Assembly: GCA_000507305.1 (NCBI GenBank)
Contig: DF239116.1
Coordinates: 195,438-259,437, forward strand
Source: Breviolum minutum Mf 1.05b.01
Taxonomy: Eukaryota; Sar; Dinophyceae; Suessiales; Symbiodiniaceae
Length of the DNA: 64,000 bases
Direction of reading: 5' to 3'
Part shown: piece by piece, positions 13,401 to 24,318 of the stretch
Numbering within the stretch: position 1 is the first letter of the stretch
How the letters are laid out: each line of letters starts with the position of its first letter
Program-made: the position numbers and the translations under genes
Notes under the pieces: generated by a model
Databases searched by the model: none
What the model was told of the DNA's origin: nothing
What the model saw: the letters and a program-made list of their open reading frames with translations, nothing else

Positions 13401-14926
13401 ATTAAAGTGCTAGCGATTACAGGAATCACAAATTTCAGGCAATGTCTAGAGTCTAGCTCTTAGCTTAAATGGGGATGGAAAATTAACATATTTCTTTTTG
13501 GGATTTTCATGTTCTCATCAAGTTATGTTGGATTTGAACGTATACCAATCACTTGACAAACGCAAAAAAAGCCGTGAAAAACACGGGGAATCTGCCAAGG
13601 TCACTCAATTCACTCTGCCCCCTTTTTAACACCAAGCCGTCCACAGCACTGTGCTTGCTAGGATTGGCCGAGAGAGGAAGCACTCAAATTTTTCATCAGC
13701 TTACAGCTTTTGAGGTGGATTACTGTACCTGTCAAAATAAAATATCAGGTCTTCGATACTTGGCAGGTTTTTCTGCATGATCATTAGATCTGAAAGGGAG
13801 AAAACAAACAATATCCTATCCAAGACGCATTGGAGTCTTAGACCAAAATGGACACCTTCTCTGACCAGTCCTCTCCCATGCCTTTGAACATGAGCCAACA
13901 TCAGCGGGATAAGGAAAAATCTTGTACCATTCTCATCTTTTTTGCATCTTGACCACTTAAGTGTATCTCAAAATCAATGGTTGACCCACATAAACTGTCC
14001 AACAAATGGCCAGGTTGGTAGTAGGTAGGGCAACCCAAGGAATTTCTCTTGTTGGCCCCAGAAATCTGGATCGACCACATCTACATGATATGACATCGAT
14101 AACCTTTGCTGCTTCCTCTGTGAAACTTTCCACCTTCCACAGGCACCCTGGGTCTATCGGGTCTATCGGGTGGCGAAGGGCTATGAATCGAATGGTAGAG
14201 CTGCATCTGATGAAAAATATGTCAACAGATTCGAAGTCATGACATTTTGCACAAGAACTTTCAATGAAACAGTTGTCCATTTTTTGGGGTAAAATCATCC
14301 AACCAATTTTCACAAGTTGCAAAAAGTGAAGTTTTTGAAACCAATGAGAATTGAGCATCTAACAGGTATCTTAAGCTTCCCATGTTCCTTCCGCCCACCC
14401 GGCCCACCAATCGGAACACTAGCATGGAAAATGACTCGCAACTGCGTTGGAGATAGCGCGTCTAGAGAGGTGATCTGATGACCCCAGTCTGAAAGCTATC
14501 AGTCAAAAAAATAGCGGCATAGCTTCCTTATTTCAACAAGAAACAATCTTGGATATCATCACCTCAACATGGCCATGACTGGGCCATGGCTAAAAGTATT
14601 ATTGGACCGCCCTAATATGAGTGTTACATGCTTAATAGCTGCATAAACAACGGCAGTTCTCCGCAACATATCGAATACATAAGCGGGTTTTCTGAAATTT
14701 TGCATGTTTAAACCGCATATTTTAAGAAACAGCCTTGGGGGCCCCTTGCAAACATTGGACCTTTTCAATTGTTGACCTTTTTTGTCGTTTCAAAGTGCGG
14801 CTTGCGTTTCCACCCGCAGCTGCGAGCGAAAGGCTCCCACAAATGTTCACCTCGGCAGTTTTGAGTGTCGCCCATATAAACATCCCAAAGATTGTGATGA
14901 TCGTGAAGCGCCAAAACAAATGAATG
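7392..14926 (-). CDS. Family 8 glycosyltransferase (glycogenin/galactinol-synthase type), fragmentary exon model
   Basis: Transfers a sugar from a nucleotide-sugar, retaining configuration, probably in the Golgi or cytosol. Exons in order: N-terminal lead (14.9 kb), AVVSLATNDYY (12.3 kb), RLLLVPSTNQ (10.9 kb), VVDVPDVPP to VWE (10.0 kb), KVLLLDGDILIKRSLKPLL (8.4 kb), FNYGVVVLKPN (8.1 kb), LVDLLMHATDDDLKRYNTR (7.8 kb) and VGLCDQTLVAGFF (7.45 kb). These match the GT8 landmarks: first beta strand, DxD metal site (here DGD, usually DAD), FN.GV..L.P about 30 residues later, and DQ..L...F. Phases agree at each adjacent junction except between 12.3 and 10.9 kb, where at least one exon (phase 0 to 1) is missing. 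Donors include GT, GC and one GA. The C-terminal HxxGxxKPW motif was not securely found. Family confident, substrate unknown. Confidence 0.88.
7768..7873 (-). CDS. GT8 exon LVDLLMHATDDDLKRYNTR
   Basis: A 106-base exon after gtgccag, ending ggatctt|gtaaac. It follows the FN.GV exon with the expected helix and loop before the DQ motif. Both phases (1 in, 2 out) match. Confidence 0.8.
7918..8010. repeat. AT-rich simple tract in GT8 intron
   Basis: Repeated tatata/aatata units, then acacacacac at 8009-8020. Lies between two GT8 exons (8091 and 7873). Confidence 0.85.
8091..8177 (-). CDS. GT8 exon FNYGVVVLKPN
   Basis: An 87-base exon coding DESIRMKDLNDAFNYG and on to ATIHA. The FN.GV..L.P motif follows DGD by about 30 residues, the spacing seen in glycogenins. 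Acceptor attcag|tt, donor atgcag|gccgaa (GC), phase 1. Confidence 0.88.
8391..8464 (-). CDS. GT8 exon with DxD motif
   Basis: A 74-base exon coding KVLLLDGDILIKRSLKPLL. The Asp-Gly-Asp is the expected manganese/nucleotide-sugar site. Acceptor atctcag|g, donor cttaa|gtgccg, phase 1 out. Confidence 0.85.
9951..10048 (-). CDS. GT8 exon VVDVPDV to VWE
   Basis: A 98-base exon, GC-richer than its surroundings. It runs from acceptor cacgcag|gt to donor tctggga|gttgtt in phase 2, so that ga+g completes Glu and leads into KVLLLDGD. It corresponds to the segment just before the DxD strand. Confidence 0.75.
10809..10834. repeat. Poly-T/poly-G tract
   Basis: About 14 T followed by 12 G. Confidence 0.9.
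10864..10946 (-). CDS. GT8 exon, GA donor
   Basis: An 83-base exon coding ADRLLLVPSTNQL and on to FEALQIK. It fits the second strand and following helix of the fold. Acceptor tgtaag|gt, donor tcaag|gacggg (GA), phase 0 out into VVDVPDV. Another open frame exists here but breaks the phase chain. Confidence 0.65.
12311..12366 (-). CDS. GT8 exon, first beta strand
   Basis: A 56-base exon coding SLGKERIAVVSLATNDYY, typical of the start of GT8 domains (A.V.L.T...Y). Acceptor tgcaag|gt, donor tactac|gtttgg, phase 0 out. Confidence 0.7.
12367..14850. other. Probable GT8 intron
   Basis: Lies between two phase-compatible exons. No other motif or clear repeat seen apart from a doubled gggtctatcgggtctatcgg near 14150-14170. 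Confidence 0.4.
14851..14926 (-). CDS. GT8 upstream exon (candidate)
   Basis: A 76-base exon after gaaaag coding HSFVLALHDHHNLWDV and on to NCR, with donor gccgag|gtgaac in phase 1. It joins through a split Gly to the 12.3 kb exon. A second open frame in the same bases reads a hydrophobic helix (ITIFGMFIWATL), so the frame choice rests on phase. Confidence 0.4.
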
Positions 14927-16416
14927 CTTTTCTCGTTTGTATTTCCCACAGGATCCATGTACCATACATGGATCCTTCATATAACTATCCTTCCTCTTGC
15001 CGGGTTCAATAAGACAGGGCACCAGAGGTTTTTTGTGATTTTGCTTCACTTCTTTCAGGCAATGCCCGTGTCTTCCTGAGGATCTCTGCTGAATGATTAG
15101 CAGTTGCAACCCTCTGCAGGAGCCTGGCAAATGAGATGTGTTAGTTCCACATGGAACTGGTTGATTTGGAACTGAAAAACCAACATATATAGATTCATAT
15201 TCTAGGGGGCCCTATATTATTTTTTTGCAAAACAAATCCTACTCCTACATCTGAGTACACCTCATAGTTGATCAACTGTACAAATACAACTTTTGGACAC
15301 CTGCATGCATATCTATCTAGCTATTGCAATCAACCCTTACCGAAAGAGTTGGGTAACTCCTCATTTCACAGGAAATTTCCAGTTGGTAAGGGTGTGTGAA
15401 TCATCCCTAACTGCCGAATTGGTTCAAGAATTCTCCAGTAACAGTACAGGGTTCATTACATTCCCAACCCAAACAATGATAATGCACTATTAATGGGAAA
15501 TTCCTCAAAACTACCACAGATTTTTGCATTCTTTGATCCCCCCCAAATTGGGAATGTAATGACCCCCTGCAGTACCCAAAAAGCCCAAAAAATCAACTGT
15601 TTCCAGTGGCGGAAAAATCCCCCCGGCCTGCCGCTGATTGGCCTCCACCTGCCGAGTGCCCAAGGGTTGTGTACCTCGTGGTGAGCTCAGTGGTGAGCTC
15701 GCTGTTGTTTTTTTTTTCGACCCAGTCGTTCAAAAAGGATATGGATTTTTAAAGGTGTGTGCGTTTCTTTGCCACATTAAACTGATTATTTTCAGAGAAA
15801 TGGCAAAACGCCATCCAAATACCCTTTTCTTTTTAAGGTAAAAAAAGGGCGGAAAAAAGGTAGAGCTTTTAATCTCAGCACCTCTCAGTCGACAAACAAC
15901 CAAGTGAGAATGATACTCTAAGGAATACTGATGCTGGGGTCATATTTCTTGATGCTCAATATATTCTATTGCGCAATGCTTACATTAAATACCAAGACTA
16001 GTCGCAAGGAAATCAACAGTTGATCCTGTGACGTCTCCTAGAAGTAGCCTCCCTTTTCCTGCAAATAGGAGTAACATGGCACCACTCCTCTTGGGTTGTG
16101 AATAAATGTCATGGGGCCATGTGGCCATGTGGGACAAATAAAATTGAAAAAGCCTCAAGCAGCTCAAAGCTTTTGTTGCAACAAAAATCCAGCAGTAACA
16201 TCCAACTTTGAACAACCCCCACTCATCTTCCCATGCTAGTTAGGTTTTGTCCTTTGAAGTGACCAAAACCGCCACATTCAAACCCTTCCCACTGGCGGGG
16301 GGGTACTTTGCAGCAGCGAAGGCGTGTCCAGAATTTTGAAGACCACCTCTTCGAAAGCCTGCTTAATTCCTTGCCTACGCAAAAAGGTGACTGGTTGACC
16401 CAAAGAGGGTGGTGAT
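14927..16416. other. No gene recognised
   Basis: A small palindrome around catgtatggtacatg (about 14955-14971), and otherwise short frames only. Confidence 0.4.
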
Positions 16417-16524
16417 ATCTGTTGATGGTTCAGAAATCCCAAGGCCAACCACCGTTTGGATGTAAAAAAACCCTGTAAATAATAGGATATTTACCATATC
16501 AACTGGTACTTCTTCCATCAACGG
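16417..16524. repeat. Inverted-repeat element family A
   Basis: Starts ctgttgatggttcagaaatc, contains aaaccctgtaaataatagga, ends tacttcttccatcaacgg. Confidence 0.8.
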
Positions 16525-17206
16525 TAAGGGAAACAAGTAGACATTCCTTACTGGTTGTTTAAATGCAAAAAATCTACGCACACCACGATACTTCACCAAC
16601 TTGGACGACGAATGGAGATTCTTTTTCGAATTCAAAATACAGAACTTTGGTGATGTCACCAACAAAAAAATACCTGACATCATCATAGGTAGAGAAAGAT
16701 GCCGCTCCTAAAATTTCGTGTAGCCAAACGAAGGCGAGGCGACCAACGGGACTAGAAACCTCCCTTCAAAAGGAGTGGTTTAGAAGATGAATGTCACCCT
16801 CTTTGTAGGAGTCATCCTTTGAATTTGCATTCAATGTTTTTGCAAGGATCCCTCAAGCAAAGAGCCTGTCTTTCTCGGGTTTGCTTCAAAGGTCACTGCA
16901 TTTGCATCTTATTTTCAACTGTAGAATCTGTAGAAACTTGGGTGCTCAACATCTCTCATTAAGACCTTGGGCCAGCCATCAAGATATTGATCACAGGCAC
17001 GGATTCCTTATTCAACAAGGCTTGCACATCCCTCTCCATTAAGTCATGGACATTCATGGACCATCGCCCCAACACCAAGCTCAGCTTCTAAACTGCACAG
17101 CTTTTACGAATTTTACGAGGTTTCAGCTACCCAATTGAAGAAGATCTGCGTCACTCTCGATCTTAAGGCTGAACATTCTCCCCTCAAAAAGATCCGGCAA
17201 AACCAC

Positions 17207-17520
17207 CAAAACCCCATCGAGTTTCGCCGATTTTTTCTGCTTCGCTTCGCGCGCTCAAGAAGGTCCAGGTCTCCCATCTTCGTCCTGACGGTGTCTTGAT
17301 AGGTCAGGCGTCATTCCCACCTGCCACTAGCCTGCTGGACCTCGATACTGCAACCGTATGATGGTGACGAGGATGGTACACAGCTACCTCCATTCCAGCT
17401 GCTGTCCATGATGAGGGTAGAACCCTTGGCCGTTTTGGCAGACTCAAACCAGTTTGGTATCAAAGACGAGCTCCGCATCTGCAATGAGATTCGCATCATC
17501 CAAAGTGATTTTCACCACAC
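17207..17520 (-). CDS. Unidentified gene fragment (GVVKITLDDANLIADAEL)
   Basis: Exon 17450-17520 (71 bases, acceptor cttccag|gt, donor aactg|gtttga) codes VVKITLDDANLIADAELVF. Nearby, 17388-17424 (STLIMDSSWNG) and 17207-17284 (RRWETWTFLSARSEAEKIGE) continue in compatible phase. The gap between the first two would be an intron of only 25 bases, which is implausibly short, so one boundary is wrong. Composition and GC content support coding. No family recognised. Confidence 0.4.
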
Positions 17521-19675
17521 CTGGAAGTGACAAGGACAAACATGTGATTTGTGCTGTCATGATAGCAACATGATGATGGCTTTTGCCAAGCAAATTCACC
17601 CTCCAAAGGTGTCTTTTTCTCTACAGCTCATCAATCTCTGCAGGCTTGCTATCGAAATCTGAAGAATTCAAATCGTCTCATCAATTACATCCCTCATCAA
17701 AAGTAGGTCACCACAAAACACCACGCTTCACATGATATCACTCCAAAACCCATGGACAAATCCCAAAATTTTGCGAACTTTCAGGTTTGCATTGAAAATC
17801 CATCTCGTGCCCAGGTGGACAGTTGGATCTTGCTGGGCACAGGCCATAGATGTCTTGATGATTTTGGTCATCGCTAAGCTGATTCTTCAGATCCGCCTCC
17901 GCTTCTTTTGTTGATGGCTGTCGAATCTTATCATTGTCGAAAGGATATATATCCTCCTAGGAACTCACACATCCCCTTGCAAGGATTTTCCTTTTCCCGA
18001 GGCTAGATCAGATATTATGTTGGTTCCCTCAGGGTATACCCTGGGCAAATTTGAAAAAACTACTTCCAACTGTTGGTCATTCCTCATCCTGCCCCCTGCC
18101 CCCCCTCAACAAAAAACTGGTTGGGGCTGAGGCACCACAATTTTGTAGCTTCTTTGCACGCAAGTCATTTAGCAACTTCGCTTTCTTGGGATCCTTTGGA
18201 AAAAAACAAGGAGATAGCAGATTTGGACCAACTTACAAAGGGGATCTTGAAATCTTACTTCACCAGGCTGAAAATTCGTGAAACCAGGTCATACCGAAGA
18301 TACTTCAATATCCTTGTTCTTTGCTCAACTTCAGGAACTTTTATCCATGGTTACATTAGGACTACAACGACGTTTCCCTTGCTGCCCTGGTCCTTCTGAA
18401 ACTCCACCGAAGCAAAGTCCTGGTACTGTCAGAGGTTGGAACCAAGCATGGCAGTGAACACCAGGATGTGCTCAAAACTACTGGATCCTACCAAGATGGA
18501 CGTAGGACCAAGTAATATCACATCTAGTTTCCTAGCGTAGGCAAATTCCCATAGAAATCTTGTTCAAACAGATCTTCCTTGGACATGCTCAGCTAGGAAC
18601 CGGGCCAACTATCAACTAAGACTTGACTGAGGGTGCAGCCGGACCCAACAAAAATGTATGGGCATATGTCTATGTCATGTATAAAAAACACACAGACATA
18701 TACATATATATATACATACATGATTGTATACGCGAACTTTCATTTGGATGATTGTGATGGCTGCGGAGCTTACTCGCGTTCTCAAGTCTTTTTTTAGAAT
18801 CAACCTGTTGCAAGGAATGCCCAATAACCAGACCAAATGTGGTCCTTTTGGAATCTCCATTTTGATCCATTTTCATATGACCATCCAGTCTGGCTTCCTG
18901 CAAACATTACGAAACATTTCTCTGGGAAAAACAAGAGGAATACTGTAATCTTCCGACCCTATGGGATTCCTGAAAAGATACTGGTATGATATATCTATCT
19001 GTCTGTCTGTTTGCCTGTCTGTCAGTCCCGTATGCATATGTATATACTTACAGATGTAAACAACATATGTCAAAACCAATATGATACGCATATTACATAT
19101 CATAATCTCATATATCACACAAACAAGTATAGTGTAATAGTGCATCACATATTCACTTTGTGATGAACACATGATCATCCTACATCTCCTACCCTCAACG
19201 AAATACATTTGATTGACATATCTCCCAGTTGACACATGCCCCCGACGTTTTTCGGCACATCGCACCTTGAAGAGTCGCTGAATCATCAAGCTATGACACA
19301 CCAAAATGCTGGACTTCCATGAAGTTGTTTGATAGTCCTGGACGCACCCAAAAAGATTCTTCACAAATACTCGGGTGAAGTCCCAAACAAATATACACTT
19401 GAGGTGCTTGCACCACAGTAAAACCCCATTCCAATCAAAACTTCGTATTTGCAACTTGCAACCAAACATGCTTGGAAAAAAGCAAAACGATTCCCGTTTT
19501 AGGGTGAAAAAATCACACCTGGAATGGTGGAAAGAATCCAAACATCACCTTGAACCAGCTCAAGTGAGCAACTTTCATCTATAAAGAAGTATTTCAACAA
19601 TAGGATTGAAACGTCAAACATGATTGCATCAAATTTTTACAATATAGCCATGTTTTTTTTAGTTGTATTTTTTCT
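17521..19675. other. No gene recognised
   Basis: Contains the longest open frame of the window (222 codons, minus, 18873-19541), which runs through a microsatellite and has Cys/Phe-rich low-complexity composition, so it is not called. Confidence 0.4.
18990..19026. repeat. TCTG/TATC microsatellite
   Basis: tatctatctgtctgtctgtt and following units. Confidence 0.9.
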
Positions 19676-19795
19676 TCAATCATATCCCTTCAACTTTGTT
19701 TCGGCCCCTTTCTTAGTGTGTGCCACGAAACGGCCAAGATCTGATGTAATTTCAGCCAAGGGACTGGCCGGATGGTTCTCAACAAACGTTGCAGC
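19676..19795 (-). CDS. C-terminal exon AATFVENHPASPLAEI...KGYD-stop
   Basis: A 40-codon segment with stop (19678-19676), reading ITSDLGRFVAHTKKGAE towards its end. Acceptor cgcaag|gct, phase 0. It has protein-like composition while its other frames are less convincing. It is compatible in phase with being the last exon of the histidine phosphatase 3 kb upstream, but nothing in it identifies the family and it may end a different gene. A longer minus-strand frame (19690-19992) overlaps it in another register. Confidence 0.45.
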   Translation of the reverse strand, partial: AATFVENHPASPLAEITSDLGRFVAHTKKGAETKLKGYD

Positions 19796-22460
19796 CTTGC
19801 GGGATCTTTCGGCGAAGCAATTTGGAAAGCAAAGGTTGATGGGGATTTTTCTACGAGGGAAACATGTTCCCCTAAGATAGGGTTCATTTTACATGTCATG
19901 TCTGTCGTGTCTGTGTTAACCAAATATCTTTTTACATCTTTTGACAAGCCATGAAGTTGAAAGTTGACTGTACTTCCACGAAGTATGAACAAATATCGAT
20001 GTCTTTTGTGCTTCTTCGAAAAATGGCAGATGGGAGGAGGTTGGCTATGAGACCCCTATGAAAATCACTGAAATGGATAAGACATTTTCCCCGCGTTTTG
20101 GAGATCTGATTTCCTTCTCTCACTTGGTTTTGGCACAAAAACTGAGCGCAGTTTTATTATTAGAACACATCCAACAAAAACGCTGCTTCATTCCACCCAA
20201 CCCACCCCATGAGCACCACCAAGACTTGGGCATCTGTTTCCTCTCTGTCTCCTCCTTGGCCTGTTGGACATCTCCATTTTGGACTCCCGGTAATTGCTCC
20301 AAGTGCCCGAAACGCGAGAATCATCCACATCCATATCCTGTAGCTCAGCATGCAAACGTGACTGGTTGGCTGGTTGGTGGTTTCAACCCCTTTGAACAAA
20401 TATGAGTTAAATTGGGAATCTTCCCCAAAATAGGGGTGAACATTAAAAAATATTTGAAACCACTACCTAGGTGATCCCATTATCCAATTGTTCAACGAAT
20501 CATTTCCCTTTTTAGGGGCCTGTTGGGCAGATTCGAAGGGGTTGGAATGGAGTGAATGAATCTCCCATGCTCGTCAAAAAGCGGGTGTGTCTTACCGGAA
20601 GCTTTGATGAATTTTGAGGTTTGTAATTTAGGCATTCCTGAAGCTGGCCGAAGCAAGAGCAAGCGAACTTAGCATTAAGCCTGCGTCAAATATGTAGATC
20701 CGGCAAATTTGTTGGGATGGACCCTAAAAAATGATGACTTGCAAAATAAATATGCATTTCAAGTCTCAAGTATATCGATCTTTGGCAATCCACCCATTTA
20801 ATGCTTAGGGGTTTGCTGTTGGAGGAACCGCCGTGGCTAGGAGGGCAAGTGGATAGACTTAAAACTTGGAGACACATTTTACATCTATCATTCGGTACCA
20901 AGCCCAACGAAGGGATTCCAAGGGTAGTCCTAACAAGACCTTCAGGAAACATGAGCATGCCTCACCTTGATTTCGCATCTTTTTTGGGATGCGGGGTGCT
21001 ACCCGTAAGCCTTCTCCACAATTTGTTGGCAAGGGAGCTGTGGAGCACTGGAGCACTGCCCAAATCATGAATATGTTGGAATGTTTTCCACCTTTTCTCC
21101 TTGGCAATTGACATCAACCTACCTAGTAGGAACATGGATGAAACTTTTCCAAGAATCTGCAATTTTCACTGGCAAAAAACCATACCTTTCTGGGGCTCAT
21201 AGTGAGCCAGTCAGCAATTTAGATCATCTCCAAGCTTCTTCCAAGACAGCAGGCTTGGAGTACTCAGCATCAACCTGCCCCGCAAGTTTTTCCTTTCACT
21301 TAGGCAAGCAAAACAAACATGAAAACATCCAATCACTCTGTATACTTCCTGAATGACAATCACACATACAAACCAACTGAACATATGTGGAAATTCAATG
21401 AAGTCATTTTGACATGAGACATGAAATCCAAAGCCCCCCCAAATCCTCTTCAAACATTACTGCTCCCGCAAAATTAGCATGTGGCACTGAAAAGTGAGCA
21501 TTTTAGAAAAAAGGTAGTCTTCCAAACCATCATTTTTCAGGAGCTTTTGCGGTGAGTTTTCGGGGGGAAAACTCCCGTCATCCTCCAAAAAGGTGGCACC
21601 TTGGACAGTTCATCCAATGATTTTCTTAAGACCTCCTTTCCCATCAAAGAGCTGCGTGAATCGGGTCCACAAAATGGCCACGCAAGCTCACGAGCATCGG
21701 GAAGCAATGTCAGGCTCCTTCCAATTTAACATTGGATCTGGATCTACCCTCCTGGGAACTAATATGGATTCTCCTGGGAATGATCACATATCCCACCCTA
21801 TGGAAGAGGAACATCATCTTCCCAGCTACCTTTAACCGTTAACCGGCATATCTTAAATTCCCTGGAGGGTAGCTGATGCAACAATGCACCAAATTGATGC
21901 ATCCTCCCCCTCTATGCGATACATGGTGGTGTTTGACCAGTTGCGAAAAAAGAACACAGAACTCAGTAATTACTCCCAAAGCGGCCAAACATAAGGTATG
22001 TCGTGCATCTACGTACTTCAGGTACCTGAGGCTTTTTGTTAATTGTGCCACGAATCGGGGCGGTATCCTCTACTAAACTATCATCAAGCAATCTCCTTTT
22101 AGTCTGCCCAAGATGTTTGCTTTGCCAGGAAAAAATCCAAGGTTGTGAAACGGTGCAAATGGAGATACAATATGTCAGTAAGCATCCTACTAATGATGGG
22201 TATCTTGAATATCATCTATGTTTCCCAATCACCCTCCAAGGCATATATCTTCAAAGGCCCATGCAGCGGGGGGACGACCCTCCTCTGTGTACCCACGGCC
22301 AAGAGTGTAGTTTCAAGTGCACGTGTCAATGGCGATGCAAAGATACGAGTTTTTGGTGAGGAGGCAAGCTTCGCCTGAGCTCAGATTAGACAGTGAATCC
22401 TTGATCAAACAATACTGGATACACGCTAGGCATCAACATCACGAAGGAATTCATTAGTCA
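19796..22460. other. Spacer or intron with scattered open segments
   Basis: Possible minus exons near 20.2 kb and 20.9 kb (VLLGLPLESLRWAW between AG|GT and a GT donor), and a GC-rich patch at 21.6-21.75 kb open in several frames. None supported by a family match. Confidence 0.3.
20361..20472. repeat. Inverted-repeat element family B
   Basis: ggctggttggtggtttcaac at the left, tatttgaaaccactacctag at the right, with ttccccaaaataggggtgaa inside. Confidence 0.85.
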
Positions 22461-22574
22461 TACTGTTGATGATGGTTCAGAAATCCTGCACCACCTGGAA
22501 TGTATAAAACCCTGTGAATACTGAGAAAAACTGCCAACCTCAACTGGTGAACGCCGGATTTTTCCATCAACAGC
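22461..22574. repeat. Inverted-repeat element family A
   Basis: Starts tactgttgatgatggttcag, contains ctgcaccacctggaatgtat and gaacgccgga, ends tttttccatcaacag. Lies downstream of the histidine-phosphatase exon at 22.8 kb. Confidence 0.85.
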
Positions 22575-22773
22575 ATCACCAACATCATCAACTTTGAAGG
22601 ACGAATTCCGTCATCCCCCAGAATGGTAACCAAAAACCTGAAGCAAAATGTCTCATGTAAAGGAAAAGGGGAACAACATCTACATCTATATTCCAATAAA
22701 AACACGATTTTTGTGGGATTCCATGATATTCCATGTTCCATCTTTTTGCTTGTTTTTCTTTTGGGATGCGAAC

Positions 22774-22844
22774 GTACTTGAGCTCGCCAGGTCTGAGTTT
22801 ATATCTGTCAGGCAAGTGTGAAGTGGCACTGATCAAAGAAGCAA
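22774..22844 (-). CDS. Histidine phosphatase exon LRPGELKY (candidate)
   Basis: A 71-base exon from gatagcag|tt to aagtac|gttcgc, in phase with the previous exon. The frame stays open well past the donor (to 22588), so the 3' boundary is uncertain. Confidence 0.45.
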
Positions 22845-23754
22845 CTGCTATCTTTCCCAGTTTATCCTTCAAACATATCCTACATATCCTGTAAACATCT
22901 TTCATGGAAAAAAACATGTATCAGTTGATTTGCTGGGGTTTGCCTTCTTTCATGTTTTCCTCCGCAAGGACTCTGGTTCTGCAAAAATCTCTCACTTGGC
23001 AGTATATACTACTTACAATTTGGGTCCTGCCCAAACACAAGGTTGATAAAGATGCCTCATGAAAATAGTGATGAATGAATTTCACAGTTTACTGGGTTTT
23101 GGCAGCCCCCACTTTATCATCTACATGCACTCACACCAGGTGTATAGTGCCTTGCAGGGGTTGTGATATGCCTTCTACTATTGCCACCTTTATCAGAAGT
23201 GAAATTCTCAAACCTAGGGCACACACACCCGCTACTAGCCAGCAAAACTGAGCCTGAGGTGCAAATGCAGAAAGACTTCGTAGGTGCTTGGCTTGTGCGA
23301 CACCTTCTTCCGTCAAAGGATGATCCACCTTGCATCTGCGACCAACAGCATGGATTCTGGGTGACTTGTGACATTTCACCAACGAATCAAAACCCCTAAA
23401 CTACTCTTTGCATTGGGTGAGGTTGTGACATCCTTTGCCCAGACCATATGGATGAAGACTCATTGACATACTACGGCTCTCCTGGATCTAAGTATCCTTA
23501 TCAGTCCAATTTCTGTGAATTTCATGAAACGTACACCTATCTTTTTCTAAGCATGTACATGGACCCTGATCATCGAGCTTGACCCAATGTATTCCTCCTA
23601 GGAGTTGACCCACCACACGCACAGACCTGCGAAAACATGGTCCAAAGATCCCAACGTTTGGCCGCCAAATTCCAGGTCGATTGGCCATGCCGGACCAAAT
23701 ACACAGAAGGGGAATGAGTTACACATGCCGACGTTGACAAGGAAGAAAGTGCAC
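22774..23754 (-). CDS. Histidine phosphatase (phosphoglycerate mutase-like), core exons
   Basis: Phosphatase or mutase of the RHG family, which forms a phospho-histidine. Exon 23627-23754 carries VYLVRHGQSTWNLAAKRW with the catalytic His. It splices in phase 0 to 23254-23328, VDHPLTEEGVAQAKHLRSL, the second conserved block (pLTe.G..QA). Exons 22944-22978 (TRVLAEENMKE) and 22774-22844 (VASLISATSHLPDRY...LRPGELKY) fit the helix after SPL.R...T and a C-terminal region, and share a split Val codon. A further segment, 23137-23187 (VAIVEGISQPLQ), might hold the diverged SPL.R block, but its junction to 22978 does not keep phase, so an exon is missing or wrong. Donors: GT and GC. Substrate unknown. 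Its first exon starts only 505 bases after the last Rab exon found. Confidence 0.85.
22944..22978 (-). CDS. Histidine phosphatase exon TRVLAEENMKE (candidate)
   Basis: A 35-base exon after tttttgcag, ending gaag|gcaaac (GC donor). It resembles the T(A)R.LAEE helix following the SPL.R motif. Confidence 0.5.
23254..23328 (-). CDS. Histidine phosphatase exon PLTEEGVAQA
   Basis: A 75-base exon, VDHPLTEEGVAQAKHLRSLS and on to APQ, phase 0 at both ends. Acceptor gcaag|gt, donor cctcag|gctcag (GC). Confidence 0.85.
23627..23754 (-). CDS. Histidine phosphatase exon with RHG
   Basis: A 128-base exon: SVYLVRHGQSTWN then AAKRWDLWTMFSQ. Donor tcgcag|gtctgt. The acceptor is placed at catcgag|gt; the true 5' boundary may differ, because no ATG is evident and another frame over the same bases starts MAASR. 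Confidence 0.85.
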
Positions 23755-24258
23755 CTCGATGCCGCCATCTTTAAGTCAGGAAGTGAGGGTGCTGTTTATT
23801 AAAATGCTTAACTAAAAGTTTTGAGACCTTTTGCATCTTCCCCTGGGCTTTAGACTCATCTCCCCCTTCTACCCACTACGATCATCCAAATCGCTCCAGT
23901 TTTTTGGGGTGATTTTTTTCAAACTGTTGGATTGCAAGCAGCTGCCAGTTGGTTGCTTGGATAGATTGAGAACATAGATGCAAGAGCAGAATAGACAACA
24001 TACAGAATACAAGATGATGGGAATATATGGGAATATGATATGGGAGTCTGTGCATGTGAGTAAAAGCATAACTCTACCACAAAAAAATATACTAGTATCT
24101 ACACTCACTGAAAATTAAGCTCACACCATGCAACTTGTTGGTTCTTCGGCAAGAAAAAAAATCAAGCTCACTTTCAGGTAATTATAGATTACACCCCCGA
24201 AGTTTAACTGTTTGCCGCTGAAAAGACGATCCTTTCCTATGTGGGGCGGAAAGGTCAC

Positions 24259-24318
24259 TTTTCAAGGCGCGGAAAGGACTCCGAAAGTTCGGCGGCATTT
24301 GCAACTGTGACTCGCTCA
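24259..24318 (-). CDS. Rab exon ERVTVANAAELSESFPRLE
   Basis: A 60-base exon after ttggcag, ending gaaaa|gtgacc. The pattern (V then A..L...F...E) fits the stretch between NKxD and SAK in Rabs. It enters and leaves in phase 2. The following SAK exon was not found in the roughly 500 bases before the next gene. Confidence 0.65.

Noticed and set aside
18873-19541. 222-codon minus-strand open frame, the longest in the window
   Set aside because: Passes through a TCTG microsatellite (Thr-Asp-Arg-Gln repeats) and AT-rich tracts, is rich in Cys/Phe/Met, and matches no family.
24121-24180. Possible diverged SAK-type exon of the Rab (TNKLHG after a T-rich acceptor)
   Set aside because: The SAK triad is absent and the similarity is too short to distinguish from chance.
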